A stretch of DNA of 64,000 bases from Okeania sp. KiyG1 (GTDB taxonomy: Bacteria; Cyanobacteriota; Cyanobacteriia; Cyanobacteriales; Microcoleaceae), in NCBI RefSeq assembly GCF_014132355.1, contig NZ_BLZO01000086.1:26402-90401 (forward strand). Reading direction: 5' to 3'. The position numbers and the translations under genes were made by a program. This document shows, in pieces, positions 37,749-48,889 of this stretch; the stretch's first letter is position 1; each line of letters starts with the position of its first letter. Under the pieces are notes generated by a model. That model worked only from the letters and a program-made list of their open reading frames with translations, had not been told where the DNA came from and did not search any database.

Positions 37749-40116
37749 TTGAATCAAAGGAAAATTAATTCATTGTTTCTCCTTAAAAGGAGAGATATTT
37801 TACCCTAATTATTCGGTAAAAATCAAAAATTAAATCAATTATTATCCAGAAATTATCAATTATTCTTCCCTGTTCCCTGTTCCCTTTTTCCTGTTCTTTA
37901 ATCAAAGGAAAATTAATTCATTGTTTCTCCTTGAAAGGAGAGGCATTTTACCCTAATTATTCGGTAAAAATCAAAAATTAAATCAATTATTATCCAGAAA
38001 TTATCAATTATTCTTCCCTGTTCCCTGTTCCCTTTTTCCTGTTCTTTAATCAAAGGAAAATTAATTCATTGTTTCTCCTTGAAAGGAGAGGCATTTTACC
38101 CTAATTATTCGGTAAAAATCAAAAATTAAATCAATGATTATCCAGAAATTATCAATTATTCTTCCCTGTTCTCTGTGCCCTTTTTCCTGTTCTTTAATCA
38201 AAGGAAAATTAATTCATTGTTTCTCCTTGAAAGGAGAGGCATTTTACCCTAATTATTCGGTAAAAATCAAAAATTAAATCAATGATTATCCAGAAATTAT
38301 CAATTATTCTTCCCTGTTCTCTGTGCCCTTTTTCCTGTTCTTTAATCAAAGGAAAATTAATTCATTGTTTCTCCTTGAAAGGAGAGGCATTTTACCCTAA
38401 TTATTCGGTAAAAATCAAAAATTAAATCAATGATTATCCAGAAATTATCAATTATTCTTCCCTGTTCTCTGTGCCCTTTTTCCTGTTCTTTAATCAAAGG
38501 AAAATTAATTCATTGTTTCTCCTTGAAAGGAGAGGCATTTTACCCTAATTATTCGGTAAAAATCAAAAATTAAATCAATGATTATCCAGAAATTATCAAT
38601 TATTCTTCCCTGTTCTCTGTGCCCTTTTTCCTGTTCTTTAATCAAAGGAAAATTAATTCATTGTTTCTCCTTGAAAGGAGAGGCATTTTACCCTAATTAT
38701 TCGGTAAAAATCAAAAATTAAATCAATGATTATCCAGAAATTATCAATTATTCTTCCCTGTTCTCTGTGCCCTTTTTCCTGTTCTTTAATCAAAGGAAAA
38801 TTAATTCATTGTTTCTCCTTGAAAGGAGAGGCATTTTACCCTAATTATTCGGTAAAAATCAAAAATTAAATCAATGATTATCCAGAAATTATCAATTATT
38901 CTTCCCTGTTCTCTGTGCCCTTTTTCCTGTTCTTTAATCAAAGGAAAATTAATTCATTGTTTCTCCTTGAAAGGAGAGGCATTTTACCCTAATTATTCGG
39001 TAAAAATCAAAAATTAAATCAATGATTATCCAGAAATTATCAATTATTCTTCCCTGTTCTCTGTGCCCTTTTTCCTGTTCTTTAATCAAAGGAAAATTAA
39101 TTCATTGTTTCTCCTTGAAAGGAGAGGCATTTTACCCTAATTATTCGGTAAAAATCAAAAATTAAATCAATGATTATCCAGAAATTATCAATTATTCTTC
39201 CCTGTTCTCTGTGCCCTTTTTCCTGTTCTTTAATCAAAGGAAAATTAATTCATTGTTTCTCCTTGAAAGGAGAGGCATTTTACCCTAATTATTCGGTAAA
39301 AATCAAAAATTAAATCAATGATTATCCAGAAATTATCAATTATTCTTCCCTGTTCTCTGTGCCCTTTTTCCTGTTCTTTAATCAAAGGAAAATTAATTCA
39401 TTGTTTCTCCTTGAAAGGAGAGGCATTTTACCCTAATTATTCGGTAAAAATCAAAAATTAAATCAATGATTATCCAGAAATTATCAATTATTCTTCCCTG
39501 TTCTCTGTGCCCTTTTTCCTGTTCTTTAATCAAAGGAAAATTAATTCATTGTTTCTCCTTGAAAGGAGAGGCATTTTACCCTAATTATTCGGTAAAAATC
39601 AAAAATTAAATCAATGATTATCCAGAAATTATCAATTATTCTTCCCTGTTCTCTGTGCCCTTTTTCCTGTTCTTTAATCAAAGGAAAATTAATTCATTGT
39701 TTCTCCTTGAAAGGAGAGGTATTTTACCCTAATTATTCGGTAAAAATCAAAAATTAAATCAATTATTATCCAGAAATTATCAATTATTCTTCCCTGTTCC
39801 CTGTTCCCTTTTTCCTGTTCTTTAATCAAAGGAAAATTAATTCATTGTTTCTCCTTGAAAGGAGAGGTATTTTACCCTAATTATTCGGTAAAAATCAAAA
39901 ATTAAATCAATTATTATCCAGAAATTATCAATTATTCTTCCCTGTTCTCTGTGCCCTTTTTCCTGTTCTTTAATCAAAGGAAAATTAATTCATTGTTTCT
40001 CCTTGAAAGGAGAGGTATTTTACCCTAATTATTCGGTAAAAATCAAAAATTAAATCAATTATTATCCAGAAATTATCAATTATTCTTCCCTGTTCTCTGT
40101 GCCCTTTTTCCTCTTT
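37749..40116. repeat. Tandem array of sixteen 148-bp units
   Basis: Units start every 148 bp from 37749 (the first is diverged) to 39969 and read tttaatcaaaggaaaattaa, ctccttgaaaggagaggcat, tattcggtaaaaatc and ttccctgttctctgtgccc. Eleven inner units (38045-39672) share the same variants (aatGatta, ttctctgtgccc); the outer two on the left and three on the right keep older variants (aatTatta, with ttccctgttccc or ggTatttt). No ORF. The ctccttgaaaggag hairpin in each unit could form a stem in RNA. Confidence 0.93.
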
Positions 40117-40235
40117 TGGAGAAGATGTCTAATGCTTAACTCCTAAAGTTTTGGGGACTAAACCAAGTTCTAAATATTCAAACACTGGTATATGTTATAA
40201 ATATGCTATAAATAGTACTTAATTTAAAACTACTC

Positions 40236-41195
40236 ATGGCTTACGAACGCGAAAAACAAATAGCAATTGAAGCTGCTCTAGCAGCAGCAAAACTCTGCGA
40301 ACAGGTTCGTGGAAACATTCCCCCTGCAATGGAAAAAGGTGATAAAAGTCCGGTGACTGTTGCTGACTATGGCGCTCAAGCATTGATTTGTAAAGCCTTG
40401 AGTGAGAGCTTTCCAGACGACCCAGTGGTAGGAGAAGAAGACGCCACTGAATTACAAACTCCAGAGATGGCAGAAAATTTGACAAAAGTGACAAATTATG
40501 TAAAAGAACAGATAGCAGATGCTACTCCAGAACAAATAGTACAGTGGATTAACCAAGGTAACGGTAAAGTCGGACCTCGTTATTGGACTTTAGACCCCAT
40601 TGATGGCACAAAAGGGTTTTTACGTCAAGACCAATATGCAGTAGCGTTGGCATTGGTGGAAGCAGGAGAAGTTAAAGTAGGGGTGTTAGCTTGCCCAGCA
40701 ATGCCAGTAGAAAATAATCAACCAGGAATGCTGTATGTAGCGGTGCGGGGTGAAGGAGCAGCAATGATGCCAATAGCAGGAGGTGAATTGACTCCTATTC
40801 ATGTGGTGAAAGCGGGTGATACTACTAATCTCCGGTTTGTGGAAAGTGTGGAAAGTTCCCACGGCGACCAAGACCGTCAGAATGCAGTAGCGAAAGCTGC
40901 GGGAATTACTGCGCCTTCTGTACGGGTAGACTCTCAAGCAAAATATGGTATTGTGGCATCTGGGCAAGCTGCTTTATATTTGCGTTTGCCTTCACCGAAG
41001 TCTCCTAACTATCGAGAGAATATTTGGGATCATGCTGCTGGAGCGATCGTTGTGGAAGAAGCTGGAGGACGTGTTTCCGATCTTCATGGTAAACCGTTAA
41101 ATTTTGCTGATGGAGCGAAGATGGTTGATAACCGTGGTGTGGTTGTTAGTAATGGGATAATTCACGACCAAGTTTTAGCTGCTTTGCAGGAATAA
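40236..41195 (+). CDS. 3'(2'),5'-bisphosphate nucleotidase (CysQ/Hal2-like)
   Basis: 319 residues of the lithium-sensitive, Mg-dependent phosphatase family (inositol monophosphatase fold). Metal-binding motifs: VVGEEDATE, LDPIDGTKGF and WDHAAGAIVVEEAGG. Length and the DKSPVTVADYGAQALI start fit the Hal2/SAL1 type, which hydrolyses PAP to AMP during sulfate assimilation; inositol-phosphate activity cannot be excluded. Cytoplasmic. The ATG follows an AT-rich leader. It lies about 120 bases after the 148-bp array and has no operon partner. Confidence 0.9.
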   Translation: MAYEREKQIAIEAALAAAKLCEQVRGNIPPAMEKGDKSPVTVADYGAQALICKALSESFPDDPVVGEEDATELQTPEMAENLTKVTNYVKEQIADATPEQIVQWINQGNGKVGPRYWTLDPIDGTKGFLRQDQYAVALALVEAGEVKVGVLACPAMPVENNQPGMLYVAVRGEGAAMMPIAGGELTPIHVVKAGDTTNLRFVESVESSHGDQDRQNAVAKAAGITAPSVRVDSQAKYGIVASGQAALYLRLPSPKSPNYRENIWDHAAGAIVVEEAGGRVSDLHGKPLNFADGAKMVDNRGVVVSNGIIHDQVLAALQE

Positions 41196-41283
41196 ATATA
41201 GCGTTTCACGGAAGTCAAAAGTCAGTAGGGGCGCCATTCGATAGTTCTGCGCAAGCTTTCGGCCGTTCGCCTTTCATATTACT

Positions 41284-41394
41284 TACAGCAGATTCCAAGT
41301 ACATGAAGTACAGATATTAACAATTAAATGAATGCAAGTGCGGGCCGGAAAGCCCGCTATGGGTGTATCTCACGCCTAGTGGAATCTGCTGTAA
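41284..41394. repeat. Inverted-repeat element, family F
   Basis: tacagcagattccaagt to ggaatctgctgta with the stem gcgggccggaaagcccgc inside. 111 bp, no ORF. Downstream 41395-42013 holds HIP1 sites and AT-rich DNA but no feature I can name. Confidence 0.65.
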
Positions 41395-42013
41395 ATTTTG
41401 AGTTATAGAACCCCTAAGTGTATCTTTGATTTTCTCTTTTTTGTCAGTCAGGCGATCGCCAATCATCCAAAAGTAGTTTCACGCCTCAAAATTAGACAAG
41501 AAGGGAAAACTATAGATTTAACTTATCACGTCAGTAATTAAAATTATTTATTTTAATCAAACAAGTTCCGATTTTCCCCAAATTATTACAAAATATTTCA
41601 CGCACTTGCGTTATTTCAGGCATTTGGTATCATAGTCTGTACATAAGATATTGTGCCAATGTTGTGTTTAAAAGTAAAAAATTCTGTCTTGAATAAAGCT
41701 ACAAGCAAGTATTTACGTTAATATCATCCAGAATATTTATATTTTTGGCAAAGGTGAATAATCTCAAAACGAGAAATTTTAGACAAGTAGAAATGCTTAA
41801 GTAATTATGGCTATTGACAGATAACAACTTAATAGAGTAATAAGTTGCGACAGGCTTTTATAGTCCTAAGTTCATAATTTTTCGGTTTCCAGCAACCCTT
41901 ATAGTTGTTAGGCTACTGAAAACGGCTTTCTGTCAGCCAATGTATTTCAAGAAAAGATCCGGTTAGGGGTTCTATAGAGCGATCGCTCATAGTTTTCTTC
42001 AATAATTAATAAT

Positions 42014-42121
42014 TACAGCATATTTCTGGCAAATGAGGTACAGGGTAAATAATGCAAATATTTTAATGCGGGCCGGAAAGCCCGCGACTGGTGTACCTCA
42101 CGGGCAACGGGAACCGCTGTA
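42014..42121. repeat. Family F-like element
   Basis: tacagcatatttctgg to ggaaccgctgta with the same gcgggccggaaagcccgc stem and a gaggtac/gtacctc pair. Confidence 0.55.
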
Positions 42122-42162
42122 ATTAATTACTTTTCCTTACGCTCCCAAGATGCTCGCACTAA

Positions 42163-42600
42163 TTATCAAACACCAACCAGGCGGTTTCTATAATATCAAG
42201 TCCGGATAATTACTGATGAAAAAACCTATCCTTTTACACAGGGAAAATATCTCTATTATCTCTACTCCCTACTCTGTATTCAAGCGGACATAATAGACAT
42301 CTCCAATCATAAAAAATTAAATCAATTATCGCACAAAAATTATCAATTATTTACCGAAAAATTGTGGTTGAAAGCCTCCTCTTATCAAACAATAACCAGG
42401 CGGTTTCTATAATATCAAGTCCGGATAATTACTGATGAAAAAACCTATCCTTTTACACAGGGAAAATATCTCTATTATCTCTACTCCCTACCCTGTATTT
42501 AGACAGACATAATAGACATCTCCAATCATAAAAAATTAAATCAATTATCGCACAAAAATTATCAATTATTTACCGAAAAATTGTGGTTGAAAGCCTCCTC
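42163..42600. repeat. 219-bp tandem duplication with family C and E segments
   Basis: Copy one 42163-42381, copy two 42382-42600, nearly identical (for example ctgtattcaagcgg versus ctgtatttagacag). Each holds a degenerate family C element (tatcaagtccgg end), a family A end (tagacatctcc) and a family E end (ttaccgaaaaattgtgg). Confidence 0.8.
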
Positions 42601-42745
42601 TTTTAAGAGAATAAAAAGCAGTCGAGGGATGGCGCCATTCGGAGCGGGTCTGCAAGAACGGGTCTCGGAGCTGTCCGACCATCGACCAAGATGAAGAAAA
42701 ATTTTCCTTTGACTCAATCCTCTTCTTTTAAAGGATAGGTAATTC
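42600..42745. repeat. Family E hairpin repeat
   Basis: cttttaagagaataaaaagc, accatcgaccaagatgaaga, cctcttcttttaaaggatag. It lies downstream of the MCE gene. Confidence 0.55.
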
Positions 42746-42781
42746 TAAATTCGCGCATTCTAAATTCTAAATTCTTGAACC

Positions 42782-44233
42782 CTACTCCCTACTCCCTACT
42801 CCCTCTTTTCCGGAAATGTCTAATTTACTAACCTCTGAACTGCCACTATCTTTTAACAAAGTTTCAATATTTTTTGCCATCCGAGTTTGCTGCTCTAACT
42901 GCTTTGTTGAAGAGAATAAATCACCTAATCCATTAATAATTTGTTTAAGACTTCTCCTAAATCTATCATCCCCAGTTAAATCATCTAAATCTGATGTCAT
43001 TTTCTGCACATTCTGAAATGTTGCTCTGGCTGAATCTAATGTTTGTTGCAACATAATTATATTTGTAGAACTATTTAAATCACTAGAAATATCTCGTAGA
43101 TTAGCAGAAGTTTCTACAGCATTTGCTGATAATATTTCTAAATTACCAATCAATTCTCCTCTTTCTATATCGTCAACTATCGGACTTAAACTATCCATTA
43201 AAACTGCTAACTCTTCCGTCGTTTTCTCAATATTATCTAAAGTTGCGATAAGAGTAGAACGATTTGTATTAACAATTGAATTAATCTGCTCTGCTGTTAA
43301 ACTAAATTTATTCGCTACTTCCTCCACAGAATTTGCAGAAGCGATCGCTGCTTCAGAAACTTTTGCTGTAGATTCTTCCATAGCTTTAGTCACATTTGCT
43401 ATGCCATTAGAAATATCATTTACTTCTCTTTCTACAGTTTTCGTCAGACTATCCAAATCTCTCTCTACAGTATTAGTCAAACCACCTATTTCCCCTTCCA
43501 AAGTATTAGTCAAACCACCTATTTCTCCCTCTAAAGTTTGAGTTAAACCACCCACTTCTGCTCTAAGAATTCCTGTTATTTCATCAACATCTTCTCTTAA
43601 ATATTGACTTATACCTTGCACTTCTCCTCTAATAGTTTCTGATAAATCAGCCAGTTCTTTTGTTAGCTTAGAAGCTTCTGCAGAAGCATTAGCTGTATTT
43701 TCAGCAATTATTTTGATATTACTAAATAACTCTGGGTCACTATATAGATCGATTAAACGAATTCCTGCTCTTAATAATTGCTGTATTTCTACTCCTGCTT
43801 GCCCTTGTAAACGGTCATTATTACAGATAATTATTTCCGGACAATTAGAAGATAAAGGACCAGCAGAAATTTCTGATTCTGGTATTCCACCTCTAGGAGT
43901 AATATCTATCACTGCAGTACCAATAAATGAAGATGTATTTGCTTGAATAAACACATCACGAGGAATAATTAAATCTTCAGGTTTAATTTCTAAACTAATA
44001 TCTACTCCATTTGGCCCTGGTTTAATTCCTACTACCTGTCCAACATTAATACCTCGATATCTAACCGATGTGCCTAACTCCAGACCAGATGCACTTTCAA
44101 ATTCCACTATTACCTTATAACTACGTTGGCCTAAGTTTACTCCCCTCAACCAAAGCACCAATACACCAAATAAACCTAACCCTAACAAAGTTAATAAACC
44201 AACTGAACCTTCTCTAGCTGTTCGCGATCGCAT
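42782..44233 (-). CDS. MCE/MlaD-family lipid-transport protein
   Basis: 483 residues. One N-terminal membrane helix (residues ~9-30) anchors an MCE domain at ~36-115 (VIVEFESASGLELGTSVRYR, GINVGQVVGI, SSFIGTAVIDITPRGG). Then follows a long coiled-coil tail with four 11-residue repeats such as GGLTQTLEGEI/GGLTNTLEGEI. Such proteins form hexameric rings that shuttle lipids between membranes; the plant plastid homologue is TGD2. The MlaF-like ATPase gene lies about 650 bases upstream on the same strand, separated by repeats, and no MlaE permease is nearby. The last ~10 codons (SGKEGVGSRE) are supplied by a family A-type repeat end, so the native C terminus has been changed. Confidence 0.9.
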   Translation of the reverse strand: MRSRTAREGSVGLLTLLGLGLFGVLVLWLRGVNLGQRSYKVIVEFESASGLELGTSVRYRGINVGQVVGIKPGPNGVDISLEIKPEDLIIPRDVFIQANTSSFIGTAVIDITPRGGIPESEISAGPLSSNCPEIIICNNDRLQGQAGVEIQQLLRAGIRLIDLYSDPELFSNIKIIAENTANASAEASKLTKELADLSETIRGEVQGISQYLREDVDEITGILRAEVGGLTQTLEGEIGGLTNTLEGEIGGLTNTVERDLDSLTKTVEREVNDISNGIANVTKAMEESTAKVSEAAIASANSVEEVANKFSLTAEQINSIVNTNRSTLIATLDNIEKTTEELAVLMDSLSPIVDDIERGELIGNLEILSANAVETSANLRDISSDLNSSTNIIMLQQTLDSARATFQNVQKMTSDLDDLTGDDRFRRSLKQIINGLGDLFSSTKQLEQQTRMAKNIETLLKDSGSSEVSKLDISGKEGVGSRE

Positions 44234-44469
44234 AGTTTCCCCAAAATTATCAATAAGCTATAGTTGTATTCTAAATCTATTAATTTTTCTGGCCTTTAAT
44301 CCCACATTCCGCACTTCAATTTGTAACATAAAAATTAGTATAAAATCCGTAGCTTACTTAAGTATTTATACTATATAAATTATCTTCATTTACCTTGATC
44401 GGGAGTCAAATTCTTAGTTAAATATTAAGCATAAATACTTACCAATGGATAATGGATAATGGATAATTA

Positions 44470-44600
44470 ATTACCAGAAGTTTAAAGCCTCTCCTTTTAA
44501 GGAGAAAAAAGCGGTCGTTAGAGAAGAAATCTGATTTCCTTATATTCAATTCTGTAACGGTTTTAACCAGAGGTAATTACCCATTATCAATTAATAAATG
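44470..44600. repeat. Family E hairpin repeat between mla genes
   Basis: gtttaaagcctctcctttta, aagcggtcg, then ttcaattctgtaacggtttt and (attatcaatt). The rest of 44234-44878 is a ggcaacaggc/ttgactttt repeat spacer. It separates two probable operon genes. Confidence 0.55.
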
Positions 44601-44878
44601 AATCATTGACTCCTATTGGCCACTATGATTTTATTCTTATAGCAATGTGCGCTGGCATATTTACAAATGACAAGAACTGTCCAATAGCTAAAAATCTTAT
44701 ATTATCGGTTTTTTATTCCCCTCCACCGGAGGGGTTAGGGGTGGGTTCCCTGTTGCCTTCCGGAGCTGTTGCCTGTTGCCTGCGCACAGCGCTATACTTT
44801 TGACTTTTGACTTATCTTACTTTTGACTGTTGAATTTTGACTTTTGACTTACATTGTTTTGTCCTGCGGAATGTAGGT

Positions 44879-45703
44879 TTAATTTGGCAATTGTGTTCCT
44901 TGCCTTCCAGTCAAACCTCTATCCAAGACCTGAATTGGTCCATCGACACTACCTGTAAAAAATTGTTGTACCAAAGGGTTGTCCACTGTATCAATTTCAT
45001 CCACAGTACCAACCCACTGCACTTTACCCTGATAAAGAAATACAATTCTGTCTGCTGTGCGACGAATGGTACTATGTTGATGAGTAATCATTACATAAGT
45101 GCTACAACCACCATCTACATATTGTAAGTGACGTACCAAATCTTCAATTACAGTAGAAGCGATGGGGTCTAGGCCCGCAGTTGGTTCATCATATAATAAT
45201 ATTTCTGGGTCATCATGGGGATTTTCTGGATTAGTCATAATTGCTCTTGCAAAACTCACTCTTTTACGCATCCCACCAGATAACTCTGCCGGATAGCGAT
45301 CGCCAATATTACCCAACCCCACCATTTCCAATTTGTGCTGCACCAACTCCTGAATCTGGGAATGTGGTAACTTACTCTGTTGATACAAAAGAAAACCCAC
45401 ATTTTCTTCTACTGTCAACGAGTCAAACAGAGCAGCATTTTGAAAGACCATACCAATAGTAATTGGATCTTTCAAATCATCCATCCATCTAACTCGTCGC
45501 TGTCCCTCGACATAAACTTCTCCAGCATCAGGAGTCAATAAACCAGCAATAATTCTCAGAACTGTGGATTTACCAGTTCCAGATGGACCAATAATTGCCA
45601 ATGCTTCTCCACGATAAATTGTTAAGTCTGTTTCATCTAAAACAACATTAGACCCGAATGATTTACTAATTCCTTTCAGTTCGATTATAGGTTCGTGATT
45701 CAT
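44879..45703 (-). CDS. ABC transporter ATPase, MlaF/TGD3-like
   Basis: 274 residues with all ABC motifs: Walker A IGPSGTGKST, Q-loop GMVFQNAALF, signature LSGGMRKRVSFARAI, Walker B EILLYDEPTAGLD and switch VMITHQHST. The LSGGMRKR signature and the length are typical of the MlaF/TGD3 group that powers MCE lipid transport. It precedes the MCE gene on the same strand, so both serve one importer or retrograde lipid pathway in the envelope or thylakoid (inference). The C terminus extends a little beyond the family norm (LDRGLTGRQGTQLPN). Confidence 0.92.
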   Translation of the reverse strand: MNHEPIIELKGISKSFGSNVVLDETDLTIYRGEALAIIGPSGTGKSTVLRIIAGLLTPDAGEVYVEGQRRVRWMDDLKDPITIGMVFQNAALFDSLTVEENVGFLLYQQSKLPHSQIQELVQHKLEMVGLGNIGDRYPAELSGGMRKRVSFARAIMTNPENPHDDPEILLYDEPTAGLDPIASTVIEDLVRHLQYVDGGCSTYVMITHQHSTIRRTADRIVFLYQGKVQWVGTVDEIDTVDNPLVQQFFTGSVDGPIQVLDRGLTGRQGTQLPN

Positions 45704-46009
45704 CGTTTACACTTAACAGTCAACAATAATTTATTGGCCTTAAAAAAGCAGGCAGTAAGTATAGCGCTACGCGCAAGGCAACAGGCAACAGGCAATAGGC
45801 AACAGATTAAGTAAAAAAGGGTTTTCCTACGGAATGCTGCGCAAACAGCTTCTATTGATGTCCTAAACTTAATGCGTAGCGCCATAACAGATTTTGTTGG
45901 CAGTATAGCAAGGGGGCATCATAAGAGTCTCAAACTTTGAGATTTAGTCAGCCGCCCTAGTTAAAAAATTTGTATTATTATCTTGCTATAACCCAGGAAA
46001 TTTTCCACC
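45704..46009. other. Spacer with ggcaacag repeats, SDRs and possible TnpB left end
   Basis: Contains gcgctacgcgcaaggcaaca, (ggcaacag)n, the SDR tttcctacggaatgctgcgc and, just before the broken TnpB, a segment agtctcaaactttgagattt that may be the element's left-end hairpin. Confidence 0.4.
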
Positions 46010-47226
46010 ATGGGCACTGCCTACCAATATAAATTAAGGCCTAATAAAGAACAGTTAGCCACAATAGAAATGTGGTTGGAACTGTTGCGTCGGCAGTACA
46101 ATTATCGGTTAAGTGAAAGATTCTCATGGTGGGAAGAAAACCGTTGTTCAGTTAACTCTTGCCCCAAGGTGCATGCCAATTCCTCAACTAAGAGATAATC
46201 CAGATTATTACTCTCAAAAAAAAGATTTGGTCAATACCAAAGACAAGTTTCGGGGGTACAAGCTGATTCATTCTCAGGTGTTACAAGATTGCATAAAACG
46301 GGTAAAGCTTGTCTTTGATAGATGGTTTAAAGCAAATAAAAGTGGATATAAATTAGGAAGACCAAGGTTTAAGAAAACAAGCCGTTATCGTAGCTTTACT
46401 TATCCTCAAATCAAGTTTGATTGCATAGAAGGAAATAAAATTAATTTACCCAAAATTGGCAAGGTAAAGTTAATTCAGCATCGTCCAATACCAGAAGGGT
46501 TTATAATTAAAACTGTTACGATTAGTCGTAAAGCAGATGGTTATTACGTGACTTTATCCATAGAAGACAAATCAGTTCCAGCTTTGAGTTGTAATGTTAA
46601 ACCTACATTAAAAAATACTCTAGGAATCGATATGGGGCTGAAGGAATTTTTAGTCACAAGTGAAGGAGAATCTGTCCCCATACCTCAATACTATCGCTCT
46701 TCTCAGCAGCGATTAAAGACTCTACAAAAACGTTTATCTCGAAAGAAAAAAGGAAGTAAAAGATGGCTAAAGGGTGTTAAAGCTGTAGCGAAACAACATA
46801 AAAAGGTTGCCGATAAACGTAAAGATTTTCATTTCAAAACAGCCAATGAATTGTTATCACTCATCGGATGTTATTGCCCACGTAGACGCGGAGCGGCGTG
46901 CCGGAGGCAAACTTAAACATAAAAGGGCTAGCAAAGACTCATTTGAGTAAATCAATTAATGATGCGATTTGGGGGCCAATTCTTGTCTATTTTAACTGTC
47001 AAAGCCGTTAGCGCAGCTCCTCCGCAGGAGGCAAATGCTGGAGGTGAAAACTATAGCAGTGAACCCCAGAAATACCAGCCAAGATTGCTCAAACTGTGGA
47101 AAAAAAGTCGATAAAGAATTATCTCAAAGAACCCATTCTTGTCCGCACTGCGGCATAGTAATAGACCGCGACTTAAATGCAGCGATAAATATCAAAAATG
47201 GGGCGGTAGGGCCCAGACGTCTTTAA
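46010..47226 (+). pseudogene. TnpB (IS200/IS605-type) broken by a frameshift and two dispersed repeats
   Basis: Pieces in three frames: MGTAYQYKLRPNKEQLATIE, then [16 protein letters not shown] to [17 protein letters not shown] (RuvC-I Asp), and CSNCGKKVDKELSQRTHSCP with DRDLNAAINI (zinc ribbon, RuvC-III Asp). A one-base shift near 46160 breaks the N terminus. About 46884-46911 an SDR (tagacgcggagcggcgtgcc) lands within the codon of the catalytic Glu: removing it gives [15 protein letters not shown] second SDR lies at about 47009-47034. No tnpA is nearby. A degenerate right-end region follows to about 47304. It cannot encode an active nuclease. Confidence 0.88.
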
Positions 47227-47402
47227 AGCACGCGCTTGCCCGATGCAATGGCAGGGCTACGAAGCGAGAAGCCGACACTATAGCGCCAACTTAGTGTGGG
47301 AGTATGTCATTTCTGAAGCGCCATAATACTGCCAGAATATTCTTTATTGTAGATATTATTTTTGTAAAATTTGTCCTTAATCAAGCTAAGGCTAATATTG
47401 CT

Positions 47403-48791
47403 ATGTCAACTGGTTTAGTAAAGAAAACTCTGCGTATCTTTCTCAAAAGTAATTTTTTTGTTGCAAAACGTCGTCAGACTAACTCTCAGATAATTGGTCA
47501 ATGGTTTAAGTGGCTAGCTCCAGGATTATTTATCAAGCGGTGGTTACTCCTGAGTGCTGCTGGGGTACTACTCACTAGCTTAGGTCTATCAATATGGACG
47601 GGAATGACTCCCATTTTTTACACCCTAAGACTACTTAAACAATTTTTGGGGTGGGTGACGACTATAGTTCCTAATTATATTTCCGGGCCAATAATTATCT
47701 TTGCTGGATTACTTTTTATCTTCTGGGGTCAAAATCGTAGTATTAATTCCATTACTCAGGTGTTAATACCAGAGGGAGAGGAAAAATTGGTGGATCGGTT
47801 ACTTGCCCATCGACGGTTAAATCGAGGTCCAAAGATAGTTGCTATTGGCGGGGGTACAGGTCTTTCTACTTTGTTAAGAGGTCTTAAAGATTACAGTGCT
47901 AATATTACTGCTGTTGTGACGGTGGCAGATGATGGTGGGTCTTCTGGTAGGTTGCGCCGAGAGATAGGGGTACTACCACCAGGAGATATTCGTAATTGTT
48001 TAGCAGCTTTGGCGAATGAGGAAAAGTTATTAACTGAATTGTTTCAGTATCGGTTTCGTGCTGGTGATGGTTTGGTGGGGCATAGTTTTGGCAATCTTTT
48101 TCTTACGGCGATGAGTGAGGTGACTGGAGATTTGGAACAGGCCGTAGCTGCTAGCTCTCAAGTTTTGGCTATACGGGGTCAGGTTTTACCTGCTACTCTT
48201 ACTGATGTTAATTTGTGGGCAGAATTGGCTGATGGACGACGTATTGAGGGGGAGTCTAATATTACTGAGGCCAGGGGAAAAATTGTCAAAATTGGCTGTA
48301 CTCCTGAACATCCTCTTGCTTTGCCCAAAGTTTTACAGGCAATAGAAGAAGCTGACTATATTATTATTGGCCCGGGTAGTTTATATACTAGCGTGATTCC
48401 TAATTTATTAGTGTCTGAAATTGCTGAGGCAATTGCTTCTAGAAATATTCCTAGTATTTATGTTTGTAATATTATGACTCAGCCTGGAGAAACTACTGGA
48501 TATACTGTGGCTGACCATATTCGTGCTATTGATGTTGCTGCTGGTAAACGATTATTTGATACTGTTTTAGTTCAGGGAAAAAGTCCTTCAGCACAAGCAT
48601 TAGTTCGTTATGCTCAAGAAGATTCTCATCCAGTTTTTCTTGACCGTGAAGCTGTTAGAAATTTAGGAAGAAAAATTCTTTTGACTAATGTGATGTATGA
48701 AGATGAAGAAACTGGTTTTGTTCGTCACGATTCGATGATGTTAGCACAGGTATTATTAGAGTGGTATGAGCGGATTGAGTTTGATAAATAG
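47403..48791 (+). CDS. yvcK: YvcK/CofD-like gluconeogenesis factor
   Basis: 462 residues from the ATG at 47403; an upstream ATG at 47304 lies in the neighbouring insertion-element end and would add unrelated sequence. The cyanobacterial form has two N-terminal membrane helices (about residues 38-58 and 85-105) before the YvcK domain. That domain shows [58 protein letters not shown] and [17 protein letters not shown]. YvcK proteins bind UDP-sugars and affect carbon flow and cell-envelope formation. The membrane anchor suggests an envelope role here. No co-directional partner gene is close. Confidence 0.9.
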   Translation: MSTGLVKKTLRIFLKSNFFVAKRRQTNSQIIGQWFKWLAPGLFIKRWLLLSAAGVLLTSLGLSIWTGMTPIFYTLRLLKQFLGWVTTIVPNYISGPIIIFAGLLFIFWGQNRSINSITQVLIPEGEEKLVDRLLAHRRLNRGPKIVAIGGGTGLSTLLRGLKDYSANITAVVTVADDGGSSGRLRREIGVLPPGDIRNCLAALANEEKLLTELFQYRFRAGDGLVGHSFGNLFLTAMSEVTGDLEQAVAASSQVLAIRGQVLPATLTDVNLWAELADGRRIEGESNITEARGKIVKIGCTPEHPLALPKVLQAIEEADYIIIGPGSLYTSVIPNLLVSEIAEAIASRNIPSIYVCNIMTQPGETTGYTVADHIRAIDVAAGKRLFDTVLVQGKSPSAQALVRYAQEDSHPVFLDREAVRNLGRKILLTNVMYEDEETGFVRHDSMMLAQVLLEWYERIEFDK

Positions 48792-48889
48792 TTAGGGTTT
48801 GCTAAATTAGTGTATGATATTAATCTTAATTACTTAGGAGTCAGAACTCAGGAGTCAGGAGTCAGGAGGGAAGAAAGAAGATTCATTAA

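Noticed and set aside
41196-42013. Possible small gene near 41460-41540 (ending ISNHPKVVSRLKIRQEGK-like)
   Set aside because: Only a short open stretch with no start or ribosome site; probably a remnant at most.
47304-47402. Upstream extension of YvcK
   Set aside because: The extra 33 codons come from the neighbouring TnpB element's right end; the family start fits the ATG at 47403.
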